A stretch of 64,000 bases of DNA from NCBI RefSeq assembly GCF_013466605.1, contig NZ_CP059162.1:2232001-2296000 (forward strand), written 5' to 3'. Position numbers and translations under genes: made by a program. This DNA comes from Pseudomonas chlororaphis subsp. aurantiaca. GTDB lineage: Bacteria > Pseudomonadota > Gammaproteobacteria > Pseudomonadales > Pseudomonadaceae. Every line of letters starts with the position of its first letter. Position 1 is the first letter of the stretch. Positions 18,984 through 27,699 of this stretch are shown here, piece after piece. Below the pieces are notes generated by a model that searched no databases, was not told where the DNA came from, and was given only the letters and a program-made list of their open reading frames with translations.

Positions 18984-19132
18984 TGCCTTTCTCTTCCCCC
19001 CTAGACGGAAGTCGATCCACCGCCAATGAGCGGGCTTTTTGCTTTAGGTTGAGGGGAGGGCGGCAACCTGTAGTGGTCTAATGAAACCGGACACCCATTT
19101 AGGCGAGAATGCTCGCCAGATAGAGGTGTCTG

Positions 19133-20295
<1,163 letters not shown>

Positions 20296-20303
20296 CCACT
20301 ACA

Positions 20304-20671
20304 CATCCTGGACCTGACCAGATCAGGATTGCTTCAGGGAAAGCTACGCCTGATGCGTTTTCGCTCGGGTTGCCAGGGTAGTAGCGAACGAGGGAAGGGG
20401 AGCCAAAGAAGGCCTTGGCCCAGCTCCTAGTCGAGGGTGCGACACCTTTATTTTGCAGCCCTATCACCAGATCCAGGTCACCACACGTCATTGCACCGCG
20501 GGCATAAGATCCCACAACCCAGATCAACGTTATTTCGAGCTCACAAGTGAACTCACGGTAAATGTGCTTGTGGGTGATGCTACGGATGGAATGCTCATCA
20601 AGCCTCTGGCAGATCCGGATCAGCTTTTTGGTGAACGACTCACGGGGATGACGCTTTTCGAGTGCGGCCAT
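20304..20671 (-). pseudogene. Nucleotidyltransferase truncated by the IS3 element
   Basis: A minus-strand frame starts at 20671 behind a GAGATGAGAG site and reads about 122 residues before running into the IS right end, where a stop occurs a few codons inside. The Pol-beta nucleotidyltransferase motif GSYARGAMTCGDLDLVIG carries the two metal-binding Asp. The C-terminal part is missing and no matching remainder is found on the left side of the IS, consistent with an IS-linked deletion. Confidence 0.75.
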
Positions 20672-20792
20672 GCTCTCATCTCTGCAGGCGGGGCGAGGAG
20701 AACGACCGTATCATTCGGAGTGTTTGTAACACCATTAGCAACGGGTACAGCGGGTTCCTTCTTTCAGGGAGGGCAAGCAGGGAGCACTACAC

Positions 20793-20873
20793 ATGACTCG
20801 AATCTATGGCTATGTCATCACCCATGACACTGGCTTTGCCCCGAATCCCTATGGAGGCGTTCTAACTCTATAG
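20793..20873 (+). pseudogene. N-terminal fragment, probably of an Nmad2-type protein
   Basis: 26 codons behind a GGAG site: MTRIYGYVITHDTGFAPNPY and then GGVLTL before TAG. The beginning IYGYVITHDTGFAPNP resembles my recollection of proteins with nucleotide-modification-associated domain 2, which continue with a Cys-Lys-Pro segment; here the frame stops. It sits divergently from the truncated nucleotidyltransferase, so a two-gene unit may have decayed. The family call is from memory and needs a profile search. Confidence 0.4.
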
Positions 20874-21341
20874 GGGATCTGGGGAAAGGCCTTTCGGAAA
20901 CTGGTCGTAACCATCAAGTCGAATCGGCCGGAAGAGCATCCTCATGAGTGCCATTGATGCCTCCTTGGCATGAGGAAAACCTCTCTCAAGCTCTCTCCAC
21001 ATTTGTCTTGCTAGGGGCCTTAGCTCTAGTCGTGCTCCGACTCGTGAAGTGTGGAGCCAAATCATCACAGCAGCGGCCTCTTGAAGGCGTCCTTCAGTTT
21101 GGAGGGTTCTGATCATCCCGTTGAGGGCGGAAGGGGTTTCCGGCTGAACTGTGTAAGCTCCAATTGGATCACTCAGAAGGAAACCTGTTTCCTCTAGTCG
21201 GTTTCGAGTGTCCGCGGCCAAGGCGACGATCATGCCGATCTCATCGGAGTCCATTTGGCTGAGCTGTGTAGTAAAAGCTGATAACTCGCGTTCTTGAATG
21301 CGAAGGTATCGAGCGAGCCTCCATTTTGTGAACAGTCCCAT
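20868..21341 (-). CDS. Unknown helical protein
   Basis: 157 aa from the ATG at 21341, which has a very good AGGGAAGGA ribosome-binding site; the longer frame is unlikely. MGLFTKWRLARYLRIQERELS leads into a wholly helical protein with an armadillo-like look (SALNGMIRTLQTEGRLQEAA and so on). No family assigned. Its stop overlaps the end of the Nmad2-like fragment. Confidence 0.6.
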   Translation of the reverse strand: MGLFTKWRLARYLRIQERELSAFTTQLSQMDSDEIGMIVALAADTRNRLEETGFLLSDPIGAYTVQPETPSALNGMIRTLQTEGRLQEAAAVMIWLHTSRVGARLELRPLARQMWRELERGFPHAKEASMALMRMLFRPIRLDGYDQFPKGLSPDPL

Positions 21342-21534
21342 TTTTCCTTCCCTGATGATCGGTGCTCGGGGTTGGTTGACGATAACCCACCTCATGGGCC
21401 TATGCCATGACGGCATTCCCGGTTGTGTTCCTGGGTTGTGCAGCGCTGGCTGTTACCTTTTGCTAACTGGCGATAGACTGAGTGCTATTGCTGGTTGGAT
21501 AGACAGCTAAAAGGTGCTGCATGCGGAGTAGGAC

Positions 21535-21738
21535 ATGAGCTTCAGCGGATTTTTGGCTGTGGATCCTTATTTAACCTTCGCTGAAGGCAAGCCAGGGTTT
21601 AAGGAGAAGTTGTTTATAGGACTCGATGGTGTGCCAAGCGATAAGTCTTGGTATGGCAAGGAATGGAGTGGGCTGTCTTCGCTTCCGTCTGTTTGGCGTC
21701 TTGGGCGTGAGGCATACGTCGTGGTTGCAAAAAAACTA
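21535..21738 (+). pseudogene. 5' part of a gene split by the IS5 element
   Basis: Codes the first 68 residues (MSFSGFLAVDPYLTFAEGKP onward to VVVAKKL). Removing the IS and one TA joins it in frame to 22682, restoring a 275-aa protein. GC is low compared with the neighbours. Product unknown. Confidence 0.85.
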
Positions 21739-22679
21739 GGCTCTGTACGAAATCCGCTGAAACCAATTTGAATTCCACCGGCGTCGAGATTCAGTAAAGT
21801 CCGCGTCCATCAAAGGCAGGAGCCCACGATGGCCAAACGGTACGAACTCCCCGACGCAGCCTGGGATTTGGTTGCGGACATCTTCAATGAACCGCGCCGT
21901 AGCGGGCGACCGCGAACAAATGATCGCCTGATGCTCAACGGCATACTTTGGGTGCTCTGCTCCGGCGCTGCCTGGCGCGACATGCCTGAGCGCTTCGGCC
22001 CCTGGTCAACGGTCTATCAACGTTTTCGTGATTGGCGCAATCGTGGAGCGTTTGACCAGATGCTTAAGCGGCTTCATATCAAGCTCAACGAGCAAGGGTT
22101 GATTGATCTGGAGACCTGGATGATTGACTCCACCGCAGTACGCGCAACCCGGGCCTCTTCTGGTGCTGGGAAAAAAGGGGGCCTGAAGAACCGCAAGATC
22201 ACGCGCTCGGGCGCAGCCGGGGCGGCCTGACGACCAAGATCCACATGCTGTGCGACGCGAATGGTGTGCCACTGAAATTTCTGTTGTCGGGCGGGCAAGC
22301 CAGCGATATCGCTTATGCCCAGCCGTTGCTGGATGAGGCACACATTCCAAGTTTGCGCGGTCGTCCCCGCAAACGCTGTCGGTGGTTGCTTGCAGATAAA
22401 GGTTATGACGCTGAAGCTTTGCGTCGTTACTGCGACCGGTATCGGATGCAGCCGGTGATCCCTCTGCGCAGCATGAAGCGCAAACCCAAACCGGGGTTGC
22501 CGAGACTGTTTGATCGTCCCAAGTACCGGCAGCGCAATATCATCGAGCGTATGTTCGGCTGGCTGAAGGAGAATCGCCGCATCGTTACGCGGTTCGACAA
22601 GCTTGCGAAAAGTTATGCAGCGATGGTCTCGCTGGCCTGCGCCATGCGGTGTTTACGACATTACTTTTCGTACAGACCC
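21739..22679 (+). mobile_element. IS5-family (IS427-type) insertion sequence
   Basis: 941 bp with ends GGCTCTGTACGAAA and, read on the minus strand, GGGTCTGTACGAAA. Both sides carry the target duplication TA (21737-21738 and 22680-22681), the IS427-group habit. Two overlapping frames are joined by an A6G5 slippery run. Confidence 0.93.
21829..22230 (+). CDS. IS5-family transposase, first frame
   Basis: 133 aa with the DUF4096-type N-terminal domain (PRTNDRLMLNGILWVLCSGA, WRDMPERFGPWSTVYQRFRDW) and the first catalytic Asp in WMIDSTAVRA. The AAAAAAGGGGG run at 22171-22181 allows a -1 shift into the second frame. Confidence 0.92.
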   Translation: MAKRYELPDAAWDLVADIFNEPRRSGRPRTNDRLMLNGILWVLCSGAAWRDMPERFGPWSTVYQRFRDWRNRGAFDQMLKRLHIKLNEQGLIDLETWMIDSTAVRATRASSGAGKKGGLKNRKITRSGAAGAA

Positions 22680-22682
22680 TAG
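22176..22682 (+). CDS. IS5-family transposase, second frame
   Basis: Reads from the slippery run as EEPQDHALGRSRGGLTTKIH, then LADKGYDAEALR (second Asp) and RNIIERMFGWLKENRRI (Glu with the Y/E-R-K signature). The stop TAG uses the duplicated TA plus the first base of the interrupted gene, so translation ends exactly at the element boundary. Confidence 0.9.
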   Translation, partial: RGPEEPQDHALGRSRGGLTTKIHMLCDANGVPLKFLLSGGQASDIAYAQPLLDEAHIPSLRGRPRKRCRWLLADKGYDAEALRRYCDRYRMQPVIPLRSMKRKPKPGLPRLFDRPKYRQRNIIERMFGWLKENRRIVTRFDKLAKSYAAMVSLACAMRCLRHYFSYRP

Positions 22683-23305
22683 GACGAAATCCAACGATTC
22701 AGGACTTTAAAGAGATTTATGGGGAAATTTCTGACATTGAAGAGGAATTTGCACCAGTCGTGCAAAGTTGGATTGATGCAGATGTATTAGTTTTATACTC
22801 AAATGCGGATGAGGCGCCTGTAAAAAATTTAGTCTCAGAAATTACAGATGCCCCATTTGGTTGGCTTTTAGATGTTTTCATGAGGGTGTCAAAAGACTCA
22901 ATAATTAGTGGTGAAATATCTGCGGATAAATTTCCTGATTTTGAGAAATTGCTTGCTGCGATAGCGGTTATGCACGTGGATAGTTGTGTCATTGCAAGTC
23001 ATATAGATGGGCGGGGGCTGGATGAAGCAATTGATATCGTCCAAACGAATTTATCGTCTGCGAAACTATATAGGGAGTGCATAGATTCGGTTAGCCTTGC
23101 TTTGGGATCTAGAGCCAAAAAAGCAAGTAAGAGTAGGCATGCTCCTACAAATCTACTCAAAAGCAAGCTCGTCAACGAGTGGGCTGAATCAAAGCACGAA
23201 TACAAAAGCCGTGCTGATTTTGTACGGATTGTTGCTCGGGTTAACGGCGTAAAAGAAAGAACGTTATACGAATGGATTGGTCAGTACGAGCAATCACAAC
23301 GGTAG
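22682..23305 (+). pseudogene. 3' part of the gene split by the IS5 element
   Basis: 207 residues (GRNPTIQDFKEIYGEISDIE onward) in the same frame as 21535-21738 once the IS and one TA are taken out. The end has a helix-turn-helix look (RIVARVNGVKERTLYEWIGQ). Codon use is AT-rich and unlike the late genes. It could be a DNA-binding or regulatory protein, but no family is recognised. Confidence 0.8.
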
Positions 23306-23400
23306 GCTTACGGTCTGCGCGCATACCGTACAGTCTGCGTGTAAGCAGGACTATTTCGCTTTGGGATATTGATCTAGTCTGTGCTGATGGAGATGCGGGA

Positions 23401-23838
23401 CTATTCGTTCAGGTCCTTGGCTAGTAGTTTCAGAAGCTTTTCGTATGCACCTGGCATGTCTGCCTCCAACTGTGCACGCATATCAGGGTTCTTGTCGTAC
23501 CTCATTTTGAGTCCCATAGCCATTATCCTTTGAACGGCATCATTGAAATTTAGGCTTTCTGACTCAGCAAACCTTTCAATTTCTTTGGTTTCTTGGTCAG
23601 TAAGCATAAGAGTAATCTCACGACCGTTATCATCCTCGGCATCTCCAGATAGTGTCTCAGACGTTGTCCCTAGCGCATCGGCTAACTTGAGCAGAACGGC
23701 AAGGCGTGGCTTTGCTTTACCAGCTTCATATCGAGAAATCTGGGACCAAGTAATCCCGACGGCATCGGCGAGCTCTCTTTGAGTCAGATTTTTTTCTGCG
23801 CGAGCGTGGGCTAGACGCTTTCCAAAACCGTTGTCCAT
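23401..23838 (-). CDS. XRE-family transcriptional regulator
   Basis: 145 aa starting at 23838. The N-terminal HTH_3 domain is clear (FGKRLAHARAEKNLTQRELA, then AVGITWSQISRYEAGKAKP). The C-terminal half contains a short ribbon-helix-helix-like piece (ITLMLTDQETKEIERFAESE) and lacks a LexA-type peptidase domain, so it is not self-cleaving. Divergent from the Arc-like gene at 23984 with GCAACA repeats between. It may control this accessory group rather than phage immunity. Confidence 0.8.
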   Translation of the reverse strand: MDNGFGKRLAHARAEKNLTQRELADAVGITWSQISRYEAGKAKPRLAVLLKLADALGTTSETLSGDAEDDNGREITLMLTDQETKEIERFAESESLNFNDAVQRIMAMGLKMRYDKNPDMRAQLEADMPGAYEKLLKLLAKDLNE

Positions 23839-23901
23839 CAAGCACCCCAAAGCTATAGAAGGTTTTGAAAATACACCTACAGCGTTAAAAGTGCAAAAAA
23901 A

Positions 23902-23958
23902 GCAACAAAAGCATTTACAAAGGCAACAAAGGCCAATAAAGTCGCTTTAGGCAACAGG
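23902..23958. promoter_or_regulatory. GCAACA repeats between divergent regulators
   Basis: GCAACAAA occurs at 23902-23909 and 23923-23930 and GCAACAGG at 23951-23958, in an A-rich stretch between the XRE gene (minus) and the Arc-like gene (plus). The 21- and 28-bp spacing fits binding sites on one helix face for the first pair. Confidence 0.45.
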
Positions 23959-23983
23959 TTGGAACCAGCAAAGGAGAGATGAG

Positions 23984-24145
23984 ATGCAAGAGAAGAAGGT
24001 CATAGGGATAAGAATCGAAGATGCGATGCGTTCTCTCTTGGCTGATAAGGCCCGGAAAAATGATCGGAGTCTCAGCAAGGAGATTGTTTCGCGGCTACGA
24101 AAGTCACTGGAACAGGAGTTAGCGCATGAAAAACGGCAGGCATGA
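23984..24145 (+). CDS. Arc-like ribbon-helix-helix protein
   Basis: 53 aa. The strand VIGIRIEDAMRSLLADKARK followed by the helix SLSKEIVSRLRKSLEQE is the Arc/MetJ pattern that forms a dimeric DNA-binding ribbon. A GGAGAG site lies 6-10 bases upstream. It overlaps the next gene by 20 bp. In Arc-carrying phages such proteins often control an antirepressor, and a Rha/KilAC gene follows. Confidence 0.75.
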   Translation: MQEKKVIGIRIEDAMRSLLADKARKNDRSLSKEIVSRLRKSLEQELAHEKRQA

Positions 24146-24524
24146 AAAAGCCCCAAGCGCGCCAACGCTTGAGGCCGATGAAGCAGAACGTCAATCTACT
24201 AGGAAAAACGTCATGGATAAGCATACCGAAGTAACCGGAAAACTCAATGCTAGCACTAGCAAGGTGCCGGTCACCGTTGAGAGCACCTTCACAATCTGTA
24301 ATGTCGAGCAGCAAGAGCTGTTTGCTGTTCGGCCAGGTATCCCCGCAGTGGATGCGCTTGTGGAGGCTTCTTGCATTCTCAGCGAGCTGAAAGGCCAACT
24401 CGAATTCATGGCGATGGGGAGGGATGCCATCCCTTCAAGCAATGCTTGGTCCTTGTTTCGGGCCGTGAATTCCGCGAAGGCAGTAATCGACTCTGTCCAA
24501 GAAGGTCTGGAGAAAGCTCGATGA
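24126..24524 (+). CDS. DUF3077-type protein
   Basis: 132 aa from 24126, or 103 aa from the ATG at 24213, which also has an AGGA site. The conserved part runs TICNVEQQELFAVRPGIPAV and DALVEASCILSELKG to the end; this resembles the DUF3077 family, frequent in Pseudomonas in many paralogues near phage genes. Function unknown. Confidence 0.65.
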   Translation: MKNGRHEKAPSAPTLEADEAERQSTRKNVMDKHTEVTGKLNASTSKVPVTVESTFTICNVEQQELFAVRPGIPAVDALVEASCILSELKGQLEFMAMGRDAIPSSNAWSLFRAVNSAKAVIDSVQEGLEKAR

Positions 24525-24586
24525 ATATCTCCTCCAGTCAACATGGGCAGCCGTTGGGCGCCGCGACACATTTTCAGATTCAATAA
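24521..24586 (+). CDS. Possible 21-aa leader peptide
   Basis: Starts on the stop of the DUF3077 gene (ATGA) and ends 18 bp before the Rha gene, in the same frame. The Rha ATG has no visible ribosome-binding site, so translation through this leader and reinitiation, or a nonsense change that removed the original N-terminus of Rha, are both possible. Confidence 0.25.
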   Translation: MNISSSQHGQPLGAATHFQIQ

Positions 24587-24604
24587 AGTGCACCACCTAC
24601 CGCC

Positions 24605-25315
24605 ATGTCCTCTCGCGAGATCGCAGATCTGGTTGGCTCTCGCCATGACAAGGTCAAGCAATCCATCGAAAGGCTGGCGGAGCGTGGCGTGATTCAACTT
24701 CCCCCAATGGGGGATGTTAAAAATCATCAGGGGCAGACCGTTGCCGAGTACCAAATCTGCAAGCGTGATACCTACATCATCGTCGCTCAGCTCTGCCCTG
24801 AGTTCACGGCCCGCCTGGTTGACCGCTGGCAAGAGTTGGAGGAGCAGGTCGCCAAGCCAGCCTTCGACTACATGGCGGCTCTACGCGATCCTCGAACCCT
24901 ATTGGCGTTGCTTAATGAAAACGTGACAAAGGTTGTCGCGTTGGAGGCTGACAACACCGAGCTGACCAAAGAGAACCATCTGCTGGAAGTGAAGGTGGAG
25001 CAGGACGCGCCGAAGGTGGCTTTCCACGACATGGTTGTGGTGTCACACAAGACGTACAACGCTGCCCGGGCTGCAAAGATCATTGGCACTGGCCGCACTC
25101 GATTGCTGCAGTTCATGCGGCAGAAGGGCTGGGTGACCAGGACCAATGAGCCGTACCAAGCGAAGATTGAGGCCGGGTTGCTCGATGTGAAGCTGGGTAC
25201 CTTTGATCATCCGACCCAGGGCACGATCCCAACGTGCTCGACGCTGATCACCGGCAAGGGGCTGACTAAGCTGCAGGCCATGTGGCAGAGCAGGGAGGCG
25301 GACTTGTTGGAGTAG
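24605..25315 (+). CDS. Phage antirepressor, Rha N-domain plus KilAC C-domain
   Basis: 236 aa. The N-terminal third is a Rha (pRha) DNA-binding domain: MSSREIADLVGSRHDKVKQSIERL and, later, KRDTYIIVAQLCPEFTARLVDRW. After a coiled-coil linker (VVALEADNTELTKENHLLEVKVEQD, here broken by its own repeats) comes the KilA-C domain with AKIIGTGRTRLLQFMRQKGW. Such proteins relieve repression or interfere with host functions during induction. A terminator follows directly. Confidence 0.85.
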   Translation: MSSREIADLVGSRHDKVKQSIERLAERGVIQLPPMGDVKNHQGQTVAEYQICKRDTYIIVAQLCPEFTARLVDRWQELEEQVAKPAFDYMAALRDPRTLLALLNENVTKVVALEADNTELTKENHLLEVKVEQDAPKVAFHDMVVVSHKTYNAARAAKIIGTGRTRLLQFMRQKGWVTRTNEPYQAKIEAGLLDVKLGTFDHPTQGTIPTCSTLITGKGLTKLQAMWQSREADLLE

Positions 25316-25323
25316 GAGACAGA

Positions 25324-25350
25324 GCCCGGCCCAGCGCCGGGCTTTTGTTT
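25324..25350 (+). terminator. Terminator after the antirepressor
   Basis: GCCCGGC, CCAGC loop, GCCGGGC and TTTTGTTT. A nearly identical hairpin sequence (GGCCCAGCGCCGGGC) occurs at about 18369-18383. Confidence 0.85.
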
Positions 25351-25448
25351 GGAGTGTTGATTAATCTCGATGGCGCATCAGCGGGCCAGGAAAAGGGGTG
25401 TGCGGCTGCGCTGTTTAAATGTAGGCAATTTGCGTATACTTACCCCCA

Positions 25449-25793
25449 ATGAAAACAGTCTTCTTTGAAACTACAAGCTTTACCGCCACGGTAGGTGACT
25501 ATCTGACTGACGATGAATATCGGCAGCTTCAGGCGGAGATGCAGGCGAACCCTACGGCTGGCGACGTGATGCCGCGTACGGGGGGATTCAGAAAGCTTCG
25601 TTGGCATGACTCCCGTAGAGGAAAGGGGAAGCGTGGTGGGCTTCGTGTCATCTACTACTGGCTGCTTGATAACGATCAGTTTTGGATGTTTTCGATCTAC
25701 GACAAGGACGAGGTTACAAAGCTGACTTCCGACCAGGAGAAGGCACTGAAAGCTGCGATAGATGCAGAGCTGAAAAAGCGAGGTGGGAAATGA
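25449..25793 (+). CDS. RelE-superfamily toxin (HigB-like), pair 1
   Basis: 114 aa. The core FRKLRWHDSRRGKGKRGGLR followed by VIYYWLLDNDQFWMFSIYDKDE is typical of the HigB/RelE mRNA-interferase branch with basic residues in the middle. The antitoxin gene overlaps its stop (ATGA), the inverted toxin-first order of HigBA. No ribosome-binding site is visible; the -10-like TATACT at 25435-25440 lies only 8 bp before the ATG, so the message may be leaderless. Confidence 0.85.
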   Translation: MKTVFFETTSFTATVGDYLTDDEYRQLQAEMQANPTAGDVMPRTGGFRKLRWHDSRRGKGKRGGLRVIYYWLLDNDQFWMFSIYDKDEVTKLTSDQEKALKAAIDAELKKRGGK

Positions 25794-26104
25794 AAAAGCG
25801 CGATCTATTTGCTGAGTTGATGCAGGGTGTGGAAGAGATGGGCGAGCACCGGAAGGGGAAGATCACTCTTCGTCAGTACGAGATGGAACCTCTCCCTGCA
25901 CCAGAGGTGACTGCCGCTGAGATCATTTCTATCCGTGAAAAGCTTCATATGTCGCAGCCAGTATTCGCCAGGCAGATCAGGACCAGTCCGGATACTCTGA
26001 AGAATTGGGAGCAGTCGAAGTCAAAGCCGAATGCCCAGGCAGCATTGCTGATTAAGCTGGTCCAGCGTTTCCCTGATATGGTCGAGCGCCTTAACACTGT
26101 TTGA
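25790..26104 (+). CDS. HigA-like antitoxin, pair 1
   Basis: 104 aa, ATGA overlap with the toxin. An N-terminal toxin-binding segment (MKKRDLFAELMQGVEEMGEH) is followed by an XRE helix-turn-helix (EIISIREKLHMSQPVFARQI, then TSPDTLKNWEQSKSKP). It should neutralise the toxin and autorepress the pair. A terminator isolates the pair from the convergent CI-like gene. Confidence 0.87.
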   Translation: MKKRDLFAELMQGVEEMGEHRKGKITLRQYEMEPLPAPEVTAAEIISIREKLHMSQPVFARQIRTSPDTLKNWEQSKSKPNAQAALLIKLVQRFPDMVERLNTV

Positions 26105-26122
26105 AGCGTTGACTACCCCATA

Positions 26123-26149
26123 AGCCCGGCCTAAGTGCCGGGCTTTTTG
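26123..26149. terminator. Terminator between HigBA and the CI-like gene
   Basis: AGCCCGGC, CTAAGT loop, GCCGGGCT, T-run; between two convergent genes. Confidence 0.85.
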
Positions 26150-26157
26150 CATCTGGC

Positions 26158-26583
26158 TTAAGGCTTTTCGGCGTTTGCCTTCTCGAGCAGGCCGGCGATG
26201 CCTTCCAGCAGCACCAGATCAGACTCTTTGAGCTTGCCCTTTGCCGCGGCTCTGGCCAGTTTTTCGATCACGGCGATCGCCCTGGGCGAGGCGGTTTGCT
26301 GCAGGGCTTTGTAGGCAGGGGATGGCTGATCTCGAACTTCGTGGCGGGTGAACTCACCCTCGATGAGGTTTGAGCCGTAGCCGTTCGGGTTGACCAGGAC
26401 GCCTGGTGCCAGGCCGATCTTCTGCTCGAGATTGAGGGCTGCCTTTTCGCCCAGGCCTCGATGCCCGTTGAGGATCTGGGACAAATAGGAAGCGTCCAGA
26501 TCGTGCTGGTCGGCGAAGTCTTTCTGACTGAGTGGGCCGATGACACGCCGCAGCGCTTCGGCCCGAAGAGTTTTCATATCCAT
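26158..26583 (-). CDS. CI-like phage repressor (XRE family)
   Basis: 141 aa starting MDMKTLRAEALRRV. The helix-turn-helix is QKDFADQHDLDASYLSQILNGHRGLGEKAALNLEQ, given here in two parts separated at SYL; the C-terminal half is helical and carries no Ser-Lys peptidase, so induction is unlikely to be by RecA-stimulated self-cleavage. Its place, divergent from a YdaS/Cro-like gene and followed by CII and replication genes, is that of cI. Three operator-like sites lie in the intergenic region. Confidence 0.75.
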   Translation of the reverse strand: MDMKTLRAEALRRVIGPLSQKDFADQHDLDASYLSQILNGHRGLGEKAALNLEQKIGLAPGVLVNPNGYGSNLIEGEFTRHEVRDQPSPAYKALQQTASPRAIAVIEKLARAAAKGKLKESDLVLLEGIAGLLEKANAEKP

Positions 26584-26600
26584 AGGCGAATAGTGTCCCT

Positions 26601-26651
26601 GAATTAGCAAATGGTAAATGACAAATAGCTATTGCGCGACGAATTAGCAAT
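26601..26651. promoter_or_regulatory. Three operator-like sites of the immunity region
   Basis: GAATTAGCAA occurs at 26601-26610 and again exactly at 26641-26650; the palindrome AATAGCTATT lies between (26624-26633). The spacing of about 20 bp recalls the three-part operators of lambdoid phages. The same TTAGCNAA motif occurs four times before the int operon. Confidence 0.65.
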
Positions 26652-26681
26652 GTGTAATCTGAAGTCCTTAGGAGGATGACC

Positions 26682-26927
26682 ATGACGCTAATCGAATTCA
26701 TGCGCTCCCTGGACGCCGTTTCGCTGGAAGCCCTGGCTAAGCGTTGCGATACCAGTGTGGGCCAGCTCAAGCAAGTTGCTTACAACGTACGCCGGGCTAA
26801 TCCAGCTCTCGCTATCAAGCTCGAACGCGAGTCGGGGAGGGAGGTGACCTGTGAGGAGCTCAGGCCTGATGTCGATTGGGCGTATTTGCGAAATACCGCG
26901 ACCGAAACGAAGCAATCCGCCGCCTGA
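26682..26927 (+). CDS. YdaS/Cro-like regulator
   Basis: 81 aa. The start at 26682 fits the strong AGGAGG site; an ATG 6 bp earlier overlaps that site. The fold SLEALAKRCDTSVGQLKQVAYNVRR with PALAIKLERESGREVTCEEL is the YdaS-type helix-turn-helix used as Cro in many prophages. It is the first rightward gene of the immunity region. Confidence 0.8.
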   Translation: MTLIEFMRSLDAVSLEALAKRCDTSVGQLKQVAYNVRRANPALAIKLERESGREVTCEELRPDVDWAYLRNTATETKQSAA

Positions 26928-27051
26928 TTTCGGCCTCGGCTAGCCCAGAAACTCAGTCTTTAAACTTGATTAAAAGCCTTCCTGCGGCGGTGAGCTCATT
27001 GTGCTCATCAGGCGAAAACACTGCCACGACAACTCCAAAGAGGTTTCCCGA

Positions 27052-27474
27052 ATGGAACAGGTACATCGCGCAATTCATGAGGCAGTGCTGGAGGCGGGGC
27101 CGAAGCAATTGGCCCACCTGATGGGTATGAGCCACACCGCGCTGCTCAACCGCAGTAACCCGAACGACGACTCGCACCGGCTGAACCTGGAGCAGTTCCT
27201 ACAGATCTTGGTGCACAGCAAGAACCCTGAGCCGCTTCAGCTTCTGGCAAGTGCCTTGGGCTATGCGCTGGTACCTCAAGTGAGACCTGAAGGGGTCAGC
27301 CTGGTTCAGGCATTGGTGCACTTGGCTGCAGAGTCAGGTGACGTCTCTCGCGCTGTTCACGACGCCCTGGCGGATGGTCGTGTAACGCAAATCGAGAAGG
27401 CAGGCATCCAGAAAGAAATCGGCCACGTGCGGCAGAGCTTGCTGGTACTGGAGGAGTCGGTGAAGGCGGCTTGA
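27052..27474 (+). CDS. CII-family phage regulatory protein
   Basis: 140 aa from the ATG at 27052 with a GAGG site. MEQVHRAIHEAVLEAGPKQL and AHLMGMSHTALLNRSNPNDD followed by HRLNLEQFLQIL match the phage CII (CP76) family, which activates establishment of lysogeny. Position between the Cro-like and replication genes agrees. Confidence 0.82.
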   Translation: MEQVHRAIHEAVLEAGPKQLAHLMGMSHTALLNRSNPNDDSHRLNLEQFLQILVHSKNPEPLQLLASALGYALVPQVRPEGVSLVQALVHLAAESGDVSRAVHDALADGRVTQIEKAGIQKEIGHVRQSLLVLEESVKAA

Positions 27475-27699
27475 GCAGGCCGAGGACAGTCTTAAACGGT
27501 GCTGATACTCAACTGATCCATCGCATCAGTGACCATGAGATTGCTCACCTGAAACAGCTCAGCAGAGCAGGACTTGCATTATTTCAAAAGGGTGGATGAT
27601 GAGATTCGCCCGGCCCAGAAAGCAACAAACCCGGCGGGAACCGGGCTCATTAATCGTCCTGTGCAACCAGGACAACACATCTCGAAGAGGTACCTAATC

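Noticed and set aside
20453..20827. Plus-strand frame near the nucleotidyltransferase
   Set aside because: Antisense to the GSYARG motif gene, no ribosome-binding site.
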